From Neoarius graeffei (lineage: Eukaryota > Chordata > Actinopteri > Siluriformes > Ariidae): a DNA stretch of 64,000 nucleotides. The stretch spans positions 7,506,878 to 7,570,877 of the forward strand of contig NC_083582.1 of the NCBI RefSeq assembly GCF_027579695.1. The letters run 5' to 3'. The position numbers were made by a program, and so were the translations under genes. The first letter of the stretch is position 1. The number at the start of each line of letters is the position of its first letter. This document shows, in pieces, positions 31,921-42,317 of the stretch. The notes below the pieces were generated by a model. It saw nothing but the letters and a program-made list of their open reading frames with translations, was not told the DNA's origin and made no database searches.

Positions 31921-32881
31921 ACCGGAGTGAGAGAGAGAGAGAGACTGACTATCGGAGAGAGAGAGAGAGAGAGACTGACTATCGGAGTGAGAGAGAGAGA
32001 CTGACTATCGGAGTGAGAGAGAGAGAGACTGACTAACGGAGTGAGTGAGAGAGAGAGAGAGAGACTGACTATCGGAGCGAGAGAGAGAGAGACTGACTAT
32101 CAGAGAGAGAGAAACTATCAGAGAGCGAGAGACTGACTGTCGGAGTGAGAGAGAGAGACTATCAGAGTGAGAGAGAGAGACTACCGGCGTGAGAGAGAGA
32201 GAGAGACTGACTATCGGAGTGAGAGAGAGAGACTGACTATCGGAGTGAGAGAGAGAGAGAGACTGACTATCGGAGTGAGAGAGAGAGACTGACTATCGGA
32301 GTGAGAGAGAGAGAGACTGACTATCGGAGTGAGAGAGAGAGAGACTGACTATCGGAGTGAGAGAGAGAGAGACTGACTATCGGAGTGAGAGAGAGAGAGA
32401 CTGACTATCGGAGTGAGAGAGAGAGAGACTGACTATCGGAGTGAGAGAGAGAGAGACTGACTATCGGAGTGAGAGAGAGAGAGACTGACTATCAGAGTGA
32501 GAGAGAGAGACTGACTATCGGAGAGAGAGAGAGAGACAGTATCGGAGTGAGAGGGAGACTGACTATCGGAGTGAGAGAGAGAGAGAGAGAGACTATCAGA
32601 GAGAGAGACTGACTATCGGAGTGAGAGAGAGAGACTGACTATCTGAGTGAGAGAGAGAGAGAGACACCGACTATCGGAGAGAGAGAGAGAGAAACTATCA
32701 GAGAGCGAGAGACTGACTATCGGAGAGAGAGAGAGAAACTATCAGAGAGCGAGAGACTGACTGTCGGAGTGAGAGAGAGAGACTATCAGAGTGAGAGAGA
32801 GAGAGACTGTCAAAGAGAGAGCATCAGAGTGAGAATCAGAGTGAGAGAGAGAGAGAGAGAGACTGACTATCGGAGAGAGAC

Positions 32882-32918
<37 letters not shown>

Positions 32919-33621
32919 ACCGGAGTGAGAGAGAGAGAGAGACTGACTATCGGAGAGAGAGAGAGAGAGAGACTGACTATCGGAGTGAGAGAGAGAGACT
33001 GACTATCGGAGTGAGAGAGAGAGAGACTGACTAACGGAGTGAGTGAGAGAGAGAGAGAGAGACTGACTATCGGAGCGAGAGAGAGAGAGACTGACTATCA
33101 GAGAGAGAGAAACTATCAGAGAGCGAGAGACTGACTGTCGGAGTGAGAGAGAGAGACTATCAGAGTGAGAGAGAGAGACTACCGGCGTGAGAGAGAGAGA
33201 GAGACTGACTATCGGAGTGAGAGAGAGAGACTGACTATCGGAGTGAGAGAGAGAGAGAGACTGACTATCGGAGTGAGAGAGAGAGACTGACTATCGGAGT
33301 GAGAGAGAGAGAGACTGACTATCGGAGTGAGAGAGAGAGAGACTGACTATCGGAGTGAGAGAGAGAGAGACTGACTATCGGAGTGAGAGAGAGAGAGACT
33401 GACTATCGGAGTGAGAGAGAGAGAGACTGACTATCGGAGTGAGAGAGAGAGAGACTGACTATCGGAGTGAGAGAGAGAGAGACTGACTATCGGAGTGAGA
33501 GAGAGACTGACTATCGGAGTGAGAGAGAGAGAGACTGACTATCAGAGTGAGAGAGAGAGACTGACTATCGGAGAGAGAGAGAGAGACTGACTATCGGAGT
33601 GAGAGAGAGAGACTGACTAAC

Positions 33622-33663
<42 letters not shown>

Positions 33664-34469
33664 ACTATCGGAGCGAGAGAGAGAGAGAGACTGACTATCG
33701 GAGCGAGAGAGCGAGAGACTGACTATCGGAGTGAAAGAGAGAGACTGACTATCAGAGAGAGAGAGAGAGACTGACTATTGGAGTGAGAGAGACAGAGACT
33801 GACTATCGGAGTGAGAGAGAGAAAGACAGAGACTGACTATCGGAGAGAGAGACTATCAGAGAGAGAGTGAGTGAGTGAGTGAGTGAGTGAGTGAGTGAGT
33901 GAGTGAGAGAGAGACTGACTATCAGAGTGAGTGAGTGAGAGACAGAGACTGACTATCAGAGTGAGTGAGTGAGAGACAGAGACTGACTATCGGAGTGAGA
34001 GAGAAAGAGAGAGACTGACTATCGGAGTGAGAGAGAGAGAGACTGACTATCGGAGTGAGTGAGAGAGAGACTGACTATCGGAGTGAGAGAGAGAGAGACT
34101 GACTATCGGAGTGAGAGAGAGAGAGAGAGACTGACTATCGGAGTGAAAGAGAGAGAGACTGACTATCGGAGTGAGAGAGAGACTGACTATCGGAGTGAGA
34201 GAGAGACTGACTATCGGAGTGAGAGAGAGACTGACTATGAGAGTGAGAGAGAGAGAGACTGACTATTGGAGTGAGCAAGTGAGAGAGAGCGAGAGAGAGA
34301 GACACTGACTATCGGAGTGAGAGAGAGAGAGACTGACTATTGGAGAGAGAGAGACTGACTATCGGAGTGAGTGAAAGAGAGACTGACTATCGGAGTGAGA
34401 GAGTGAGAGAGAGAGAGACAGACTGACTATCAGAGTGAGAGAGAGAGAGACTGACTATTGGAGTGAGCA

Positions 34470-34505
<36 letters not shown>

Positions 34506-34625
34506 TGACTATTGGAGAGAGACTGACTATTGGAGTGAGTAAGTGAGAGAGAGACACTGACTATCGGAGTGAGAGAGAGAGAGACTGACTATTGGAGAGA
34601 GAGAGACTGACTATTGGAGTGAGTA

Positions 34626-34673
<48 letters not shown>

Positions 34674-34972
34674 TGACTATCGGAGTGAGAGAGAGACTGA
34701 CTATTGGAGAGAGAGAGACTGACTATCAGAGTAAGTGAGAGAGAGTGACTATCGGGGTGAGTGAGTGAGAGAGAGAGAGAGAGAGAGCGAGAGAGACACT
34801 GACTATCGGAGTAAGTGAGTGAGAGAGAGTGACTATCGGGGTGAGTGAGTGAGAGAGAGAGAGAGAGACTATCGGGGTGAGTGAGTGAGAGAGAGAGAGA
34901 CTGACTATCGGAGTGAGTAAGCGAGTGAGAGAGAGTGACTATCGGGGTGAGTGAGTGAGTGACTATCGGGGT

Positions 34973-35011
<39 letters not shown>

Positions 35012-35138
35012 ACTATCGGAGTGAGTAAGCGAGTGAGAGAGAGTGAGTGACTATCGGGGTGAGTGAGTGAGAGAGTGAGTGACTATCGGGGTGAGTGAGT
35101 GAGAGAGAGAGAGTGACTATCGGGGTGAGTGAGTGAGT

Positions 35139-35183
<45 letters not shown>

Positions 35184-35288
35184 TGACTATCGGAGTGAGT
35201 AAGCGAGTGAGAGAGAGAGAGTGACTATCGGGGTGAGTGAGTGAGAGAGAGAGAGTGACTATCGGGGTGAGTGAGTGAGAGAGAGACT
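31284..35288. repeat. GA-rich satellite, left arm (GTGAG variant)
   Basis: Units of about 22-34 bases consist of GACTGACTATCGGAGTGAG followed by a variable GA run. Variants include ATCAGAG, ATTGGAG and, near 34740-35280, ATCGGGGTGAGTGAGTGAG. A segment of about 1.0 kb is repeated (GACAGTATCGG at 31533 and 32535; other landmarks 996 bases apart). The plus strand is almost pure purine between the CTGACTATC cores. Short open frames in it are repeat by-products. The right edge is the 15-bp target duplication of the LINE insertion. Confidence 0.95.
35274..35288. repeat. Left copy of the LINE target-site duplication
   Basis: AGTGAGAGAGAGACT is also found at 41142-41156, exactly flanking the L1/Tx1 element. 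Because the target is a GA satellite, a chance match is possible, but the exact abutment at both ends supports a true duplication. Confidence 0.6.
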
Positions 35289-35440
35289 TTTTAAAACACC
35301 TTTAATTACGGCATTGTTCCATGTGTATATTTTCTTTCACAATAAATTAAACAATAAATAAAGGAGAAAATAAAAGTTACATAAAAAGTCATTACTAGAA
35401 AAACATCAAATTCAGTACATAACCCTCTCTATTAAACATT

Positions 35441-35479
<39 letters not shown>

Positions 35480-37677
35480 AGTTGAGAGTTAGTGCAGCAT
35501 CCTCTTCACATGAACATAAAACCTGCCTAAAACCCCACAGATCTATATAAAAGTGTCCAGGTTATTGGTTAGTCTGTAAAAAGCATGTTCTACCTTAAGA
35601 CGAGATGCAACCAAACCTTTCAGGCTCTGAACCGCATCAGTCCATCCCAGGCCCAGCATCTGAGTCTTTCCGGTCTTCCACATTGCCAGTTTTGAAGTTC
35701 CAATTAAAAAATTAATTAAAACCTGAGTCCGTCTTTTCCTGACTGTGTATTTCGGCCCAAAGACAAACAAAGGGATGAAAAATTTCTCCTCTAGATGTTC
35801 CTCCCACTCTCACAGTATCTTAAATAGGCCCGCTAGCCGAGGACAAAGAGTCAACAAGTGCTCTAGGGTTTCCTGTTGGTGACAGAAGGGACAGTCGTCC
35901 CCAGTGCTGGGATCCAGGTGAGCCCTGTGTCTGTTTGTGGCTATCGCTCCGTGTATGATCCTCCATTGGAGGTCAACCGTCTGTTTCTCAATGGGCAGCT
36001 TGTACAGAGTCCTCCAGCAGCCTTTAGGGGTGCATTCTGGAGCAAAAACCTGGGTCCACCTCGACTCCCTGACTCCAACCAAAGAGCAGAAGTTCAGTAC
36101 CTTTACACAGCTGTAGTAGAGCTGCTTCTTCCCGCATGAGCTGAAGTTGCCCAGCACTGGTGTTTTCAGGGACAGAAGCAGCCCTCTCTCCTCTCGCCAC
36201 TCTTCAGTCACAGGTCTGACGCTTAGTGCAGGAAAGGTGTACTCATGGTCCTCGTGCCATAGGTCAACCAGGGTACAGTCCTGGGCGTACACCCTGAGGG
36301 GTACAGACAGGGACTGCCAGACCTTATCCATTATCTTCTTCAGCACCCTGTAAGACCTGACGCCAATGACTCCACCCAAGCCTCTCCGGAGATGTTCTTA
36401 TGAGGTGGCCCAGTTTGACAATGCCAACCTTGACAAACTTGGTACGAAGTGACGTGGAGGAAAGCATGTTGGATGTAAAGAAATTATTGTAGAACAGCGG
36501 CTCCTCAAAGATCCACAAACCAGGTTCGAGGTCCGTGTGGTCTTGAGTGTCTTCCACGCATCAAGCACCAAGTTGTAGAAGGGTGTTATTCCAGCCAGGT
36601 CAACTTCAGAGGTCCTTACAAGAAAAAGCTGTTTATCCAGTCTCAGCCGGCCAGCCTTCCTCAGAAGCAGCTGAGCGGACGCCAGCCAGCAGTCAGCAAT
36701 TCTTGATAAAATGTCCATGAGGCCATATCCTCCCTCAGCTACAGGGAGATAGAGAACTGGCGCTCTCAGCCAATGCTGACCTGACCAGAAGTTGTTCACC
36801 AGGAGCCACTGTATGTCCCTCACAAGGCTTGGTGGTGGCACTAAGACGATCAGTCTATGCCAAAGAGAAGAGGTGACCAGGTTATTGGCTATCAGAACTC
36901 TACCCCTGTAGGACAGCTGGGGAAGCAACCATTTCCATTTAGACAACTTGGCACTCACCTTCTTCAGCACTCCCTCCCAGTTCTGTTTTTGGAAGTCCTC
37001 GCAACCTAAATGGACTCCCAGAACTTTGACGCCTCTTTTTCCCCACTTAAGTTTCCCAGGTAGCTCAGGGACGTCTCTTAGGCTCCACTGACCTATTAGA
37101 CACGCTTCACATTTGTCCCAGTTAACTTTAGTAGAGGAGGCCTTTTCATACACAGTCAGGCTTTCTTTAAGTTCTTGTATATCTCTCCGATCTTGTATAA
37201 AAACATTAACATCATCTGCATAAGCTGAGACGGCCACAGAGCGGTTCTGAGCCAGCTCAGCGAGACCCAGGCCCTGTAACCTGCTCCTCAGCCTACACAG
37301 AAGAGGTTCAATGACAATGCTGTAGAGCTGCCTGAGATGGGGCAGCCCTGTCTGATCCCTCTTTTATAACTGGCACAGGGCAGCTCAACCCTCCCTCCAC
37401 CTTTACTAAGCAGCAGGCTTCATTGTACAATAGTTTGACCCAGGATAACCCCCCCCCCCAAATTCCAAAAGCCTGCAAGGTGGAGAAGAGAAAACCATAA
37501 TCCACACGATCCAACGCCTTTTCTTGATCAATGGATAAAATACCAATATTAATATTATACAAATTACAAACATCAAATATATCTCTTATTAAAAATAAAT
37601 TATCATACATCGACCTGTCTGGAATACAATAAGACTGATCTGCACCAATAAATAAATCAATAAAATGTTTTAATCTA

Positions 37678-39273
37678 CAACCCCGATTCCAAAAAAGCTG
37701 GGACAAAGTACAAATTGTAAATAAAAATGGAATGCAATGATGTGGAAGTTTCAAAATTCCATATTTTATTCAGAATAGAACATAGATGACATATCAAATG
37801 TTTAAACTGAGAAAATGTATCATTTAAAGAGAAAAATTAGGTGATTTTAAATTTCATGACAACAACACATCTCAAAAAAGTTGGGACAAGGCCATGTTTC
37901 CCACTGTGAGACATCCCCTTTTCTCTTTACAACAGTCTGTAAATGTCTGGGGACTGAGGAGACAAGTTGCTCAAGTTTAGGGAGAGGAATGTTAACCCAT
38001 TCTTGTCTAATGTAGGATTCTAGTTGATCAACTGTCTTAGGTCTTTTTTGTCGTATCTTCTGTTTTATGATGTGCCAAATGTTTTCTGTGGGTGAAAGAT
38101 CTGGACTGCAGGCTGGCCAGTTCAGTACCCGGACCCTTCTTCTACACAGCCATGATGCTGTAATTGATGCAGTATGTGGTTTGGCATTGTCATGTTGGAA
38201 AATGCAAGGTCTTCCCTGAAAGAGACGTCATCTGGATGGGAGCTCTAGAACCTGGATATAACTTTCAGCATTGATGGTGTCTTTCCAGATGTGTAAGCTG
38301 CCCATGCCACACGCACTAATGCAACCCCATACCATCAGAGATGCTGGCTTCTGAACTGAGCGCTGATAACAACTCGGGTCGTCCTTCTCCTCTTTAGTCC
38401 GAATGACACGACGTCCCTGATTTCCATAAAGAACTTCAAATTTTGATTCGTCTGACCACAGAACAGTTTTCCACTTTGCCACAGTCCATTTTAAATGAGC
38501 CTTGGCCCAGAGAAGACGTCTGCGCTTCTGGATCGTGTTTAGATACGGCTTCTTCTTTGAACTATAGAGTTTTAGCTGGCAACGGCGGATGGCACGGTGA
38601 ATTGTGTTCACAGATAATGTTCTCTGGAAATATTCCTGAGCCCATTTTGTGATTTCCAATACAGAAGCATGCCTGTATGTGATGCAGTGCCGTCTAAGGG
38701 CCCGAAGATCACGGGCACCCAGTATGGTTTTCCGGCCTTGACCCTTACGCACAGAGATTCTTCCAGATTCTCTGAATCTTTTGATGATATTATGCACTGT
38801 AGATGATGATATGTTCAAACTCTTTCCAATTTTACACTGTTGAACTCCTTTCTGATATTGCTCCACTATTTGTCGGTGCAGAATTAGGGGGATTGGTGAT
38901 CCTCTTCCCATCTTTACTTCTGAGAGCCGCTGCCACTCCAAGATGCTCTTTTTATACCCAGTCATGTTAATGACCTATTGCCAATTGACCTAATGAGTTG
39001 CAATTTGGTCCTCCAGCTGTTCCTTTTTTGTACCTTTAACTTTTCCAGCCTCTTATTGCCCCTGTCCCAACTTTTTTGAGATGTGTTGCTGTCATGAAAT
39101 TTCAAATGAGCCAATATTTGGCATGAAATTTCAAAATGTCTCACTTTCGACATCTGATTTGTTGTCTATGTTCTATTGTGAATACAATATCAGTTTTTGA
39201 GATTTGTAAATTATTGCATTCCGTTTTTATTTACAATTTGTACTTTGTCCCAACTTTTTTGGAATCGGGGTTA
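37678..39273 (-). mobile_element. Tc1/mariner element, second copy, inactive
   Basis: This copy has the same family, repeats and length as 24261-25866 but lies on the minus strand inside the LINE reverse transcriptase. TA occurs at 37676-37677 and 39274-39275. The right terminal base differs (TTA instead of TTG before TA). The AAAAAGTTGGGAC-type direct repeats are present twice in each arm (the outer left one reads AGCTGGG). Confidence 0.9.
37901..38965 (-). pseudogene. Tc1-family DD34E transposase, one deletion and one nonsense
   Basis: The first 240 residues match the intact sister transposase at 24569 with few changes, including WSDES. Then a 9-base deletion removes three residues after IQVLE, and a CGA codon reads TGA at 38228-38230. 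After the stop the frame continues with QHDNAKPH and SPDLSPTENIW to the C-terminus. The normal TAA stop is changed (TGGTAA to TGGGAA, 37898-37903). The copy is thus dead but only mildly diverged. Confidence 0.92.
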
Positions 39274-39960
39274 TATTTGATAAAACCTTGGAGAGGATCT
39301 TATAGTCCATACATAACAGAGCTACAGGTCTCCAGTTCTTTAAAAGAGCTCGGTCTCCCTTCTTGGGCAGCAGTGAAAGAACTGCTCGCCTACAGGAAGC
39401 CGGAAGGCTCCCTTTTTAAAAACACTCTTTAAAAAACAGCCAAAAGGTCCCGTCCCAGTATTGTCCAGAAGTGCTTAAAAAAGTCCGAAGGAAGACCATC
39501 TAGTCCTGGAGCCTTGCCTGGTGCCATCTGGGACACCGCAGCAGTCAGCTCATCTAAAACGATTTCTGCGTTCAGTGTTCTGGTCTTCTAAGTTCAGTTG
39601 AGGAAGCCCCTGCAGAAGCTCTGCAGCACAGTCCATGTCACAACTGCATGCGCTGAATAAATCTGTATACCGGTAAAACTCCACTGTGAGCTTCCTCATC
39701 TCGGCTGGGTCTGTAGTGATGTTTCCATCAGAACGACGAAGACAGACCTTTTGTTTCCTCCGAACAGCAGATTTCTCCAGGTTAAAGAAAGACGTTGGTG
39801 CATCCATGTCTTGGAGTCTAGTAAAACGTGCTCGGACTAGTACTCCTTTAGCTCTGTCCTGCAGAAAGGAGTTGAGTTCCTGCCTTTTAAAAATTAACCC
39901 ATCATTTTTTTGTTGATCAGCTTGTGAGGTGAAGAAATTTTTTTCCAAGTCTCTTATTTC

Positions 39961-41004
39961 TAGGGGTGGGTATTGCCAACAACCTCGCGATACGATACAC
40001 ATCACGATACAGGGGTCACGATATGATACGATACGTATTGCGATACATGTGCATCCCGATACATGGTCTTCAAGGCGATACGTATCCCGATATTTTACAT
40101 TACTTAACATACATTAAGAAAACAGGCATATGTATACCCAAATGTTATTTATTTTGCTGTAGAGCAACAGTTACACTGTAGTGCATGTAAAACATGACCT
40201 TAACAAGGCTGTAGTGCAGAAATAAAGCTGCCTTTGAAAAAAGTAAACTTAAAACATTAAAAACATTCGATTACGTGTTGCTTTACCTCAGCATACAAGC
40301 GAGGCACAGCGGTTTCTGTTATGAAGCGACGAGTCGGTATAGTGTAGCGTGGTTCACGTTCCTCAATTAGTTCTCGGAAGCCTTCGCTTTCAACTGAGCT
40401 ATACGGACGCAAGTCTTTGCATATGTAGGATAATAGTGCTGCAGTGATTTTTTGAGCCTTTGGTGGTGATGGGGGAAATTTCGTCTGAAACCCCGCCGTC
40501 AGATTTGCTTGTGTCGTTGTGCTACCACTAGCATCCTTTACTTGCGAAATACTAGCGTGATGTCGGGTCATGTGGAGGTGCAGATTTGTAGTATTGCCAC
40601 AGTACTTAACTTTCATTCGGCAGTGTTTGCATACTGCGTGTGTCATGTCCAGGTCCGCCTTTACCTGTTGTTTGGTAAATCCAAAATGCTCCCAAATCCG
40701 TGCCTTGAATTTGGCTGGGGGCGAAAATATTCTCTCTTCACCGTCTTCGTCCATTTTGTGTGTTGTGTGTGTGTTCACTTCTTCTACTGTTAGCAGCGCT
40801 GCTGCTTACGGCGCTACCGCCTTGTGTGGTCGAAATGCGCATTGCATAACAAGGAGCAGTTGTCAGATGCAGTTTTCAGAAACTTGATAAACTAATTGTT
40901 TGTTGCACGTGAAATATCGATACTGACGCCTCTGTATCGATGCGTGTATCGTGAAGAGGCCCGCGACGATGTATCCCCGTATCGATATTTTGAACACACC
41001 CCTA
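39961..41004 (-). mobile_element. hAT element with perfect 8-bp target duplication
   Basis: The ends read TAGGGGTGGGTATT at 39961 and its inverted counterpart ACACCCCTA at 41004. CTTATTTC occurs at 39953-39960 and again at 41005-41012, an exact 8-bp duplication as expected for hAT. Subterminal ATACGATA/ATCGATAC repeats (39990-40090 and 40910-40990) are likely transposase-binding sites. The 1,044-bp element keeps a first coding exon but no catalytic domain, so it is non-autonomous. Confidence 0.92.
40257..40778 (-). CDS. BED zinc-finger exon of a hAT transposase
   Basis: The 173-codon open frame from ATG at 40776-40778 has FKARIWEHFGF (about residues 24-34), then C50-x2-C53 and NLHLHMTRHH with H69 and H73 or H74 as further ligands, a standard BED finger. 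It is followed by a Ser/Thr-rich linker and the start of the hAT dimerisation region (KITAALLSYICKDLRPYSSV, FRELIEE, IPTRRFIT). This is the N-terminal DNA-binding part of an Ac-like (ZBED/Tol2-related) hAT transposase. The frame ends shortly after VKQHVIECF, probably at or beyond an exon edge. The RNase H-like domain is absent, so any product would bind DNA but not cut it; whether one is made is unknown. Confidence 0.75.
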   Translation of the reverse strand: MNTHTTHKMDEDGEERIFSPPAKFKARIWEHFGFTKQQVKADLDMTHAVCKHCRMKVKYCGNTTNLHLHMTRHHASISQVKDASGSTTTQANLTAGFQTKFPPSPPKAQKITAALLSYICKDLRPYSSVESEGFRELIEEREPRYTIPTRRFITETAVPRLYAEVKQHVIECF

Positions 41005-41141
41005 CTTATTTCCTCTTCCAGTTTCTGGACAGTTCTCTGGATTTTAGCTGTGGAATTAGAGGAGTACAGCTGGCAAAACTCTAATTTGGGCCTTTCCTAC
41101 CTCCCACCACTTAATGAGTGAAGGAAACGTTTCCTTCCTGG

Positions 41142-42283
41142 AGTGAGAGAGAGACTGACTATCGGAGCGAGAAAGAGAGAGACTGACTATCGGAGCGAGA
41201 AAGAGAGAGACTGACTATCGGAGCGAGAAAGAGAGAGACTGACTATCGGAGCGAGAAAGAGAGAGACTGACTATCGGAGCGAGAGAGAGACTGACTATCG
41301 GAGCGAGAGAGAGACTGACTATCGGAGCGAGAGAGAGACTGACTATCGGAGCGAGAGAGAGACTGACTATCGGAGCGAGAGAGAGACTGACTATCGGAGC
41401 GAGAGAGAGACTGACTATCGGAGCGAGAGAGAGACTGACTATCGGAGCGAGAGAGAGACTGACTATCGGCGCGAGAGAGAGACTGACTATCGGCGCGCGA
41501 GAGAGACTGACTATCGGAGCGAGAGAGAGACTGACTATCGGAGCGAGAGAGAGACTGACTATCGGAGCGAGAGAGAGACTGACTATCGGAGCGAGAGAGA
41601 GACTGACTATCGGAGCGAGAGAGAGACTGACTATCGGAGCGAGAGAGAGACTGACTATCGGAGCGAGAGAGAGACTGACTATCGGAGCGAGAGAGAGACT
41701 GACTATCGGAGCGAGAGAGAGACTGACTATCGGAGCGAGAGAGAGACTGACTATCGGAGCGAGAGAGAGACTGACTATCGGAGCGAGAGAGAGACTGACT
41801 ATCGGAGCGAGAGAGAGACTGACTATCGGAGCGAGAGAGAGACTGACTATCGGAGCGAGAGAGAGACTGACTATCGGAGCGAGAGAGAGACTGACTATCG
41901 GAGCGAGAGAGAGACTGACTATCGGAGCGAGAGAGAGACTGACTATCGGAGCGAGAGAGAGACTGACTATCGGAGCGAGAGAGAGACTGACTATCGGAGC
42001 GAGAGAGAGACTGACTATCGGAGCGAGAGAGAGACTGACTATCGGAGCGAGAGAGAGACTGACTATCGGAGCGAGAGAGAGACTGACTATCGGAGCGAGA
42101 GAGAGACTGACTATCGGAGCGAGAGAGAGACTGACTATCGGAGCGAGAGAGAGACTGACTATCGGAGCGAGAGAGAGACTGACTATCGGAGCGAGAGACA
42201 GACTGACTATCGGAGCGAGAGAGAGACTATCGGAGCGAGAGCGCGAGACTGACTATCGGAGCGAGAGAGACTGACTATCGGAG

Positions 42284-42317
<34 letters not shown>

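Larger units (their letters stand above)
35811..41120 (-). pseudogene. LINE ORF2-type reverse transcriptase, disrupted
   Basis: In order on the minus strand: a WWEVGKAQIR block (about 41100) and RTVQKLEEEIRDLEKNFF (41040, resuming after the hAT), then VRARFTRLQDMDAPTSFF (39820). After the Tc1 insertion come IPDRSMYDNLFLIRDIFD and LSIDQEKALDRVDYGFL (37500-37620) and SAYADDVNVFI with the YADD catalytic motif (37205-37228). The thumb region includes LSYRGRVLIANNLV (36890-36930), and the tail has a CPFC-x6-H-x4-C knuckle (about 35840-35895). These blocks are typical of Tx1/L1 elements. At least three frame shifts besides the insertions make it non-functional. The enzyme would copy element RNA into DNA at the target. 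Confidence 0.85.
35289..41141 (-). mobile_element. Tx1-type L1 retrotransposon, 5'-truncated, in satellite
   Basis: Minus-strand LINE sequence fills the gap in the GA satellite. The 3' end (A-rich, no long poly-A) is at 35289 and the truncated 5' end at 41141. It keeps the linker after the endonuclease, most of the reverse transcriptase and the C-terminal zinc knuckle. The endonuclease is missing. Two later insertions interrupt it: Tc1 at 37678-39273 and hAT at 39961-41004. Without them it is about 3.2 kb. A (CA)n tract lies at 35442-35475 near the 3' end. Confidence 0.85.

Noticed and set aside
31284-34262. Arg/Glu-rich open frames, possible RE-repeat proteins
   Set aside because: They are translations of GA runs in the satellite and break at each unit-length change.
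36398-37237. Possible host gene of 279 residues
   Set aside because: SAYADDVNVFI and the following blocks are LINE reverse transcriptase; it belongs to the Tx1/L1 element.
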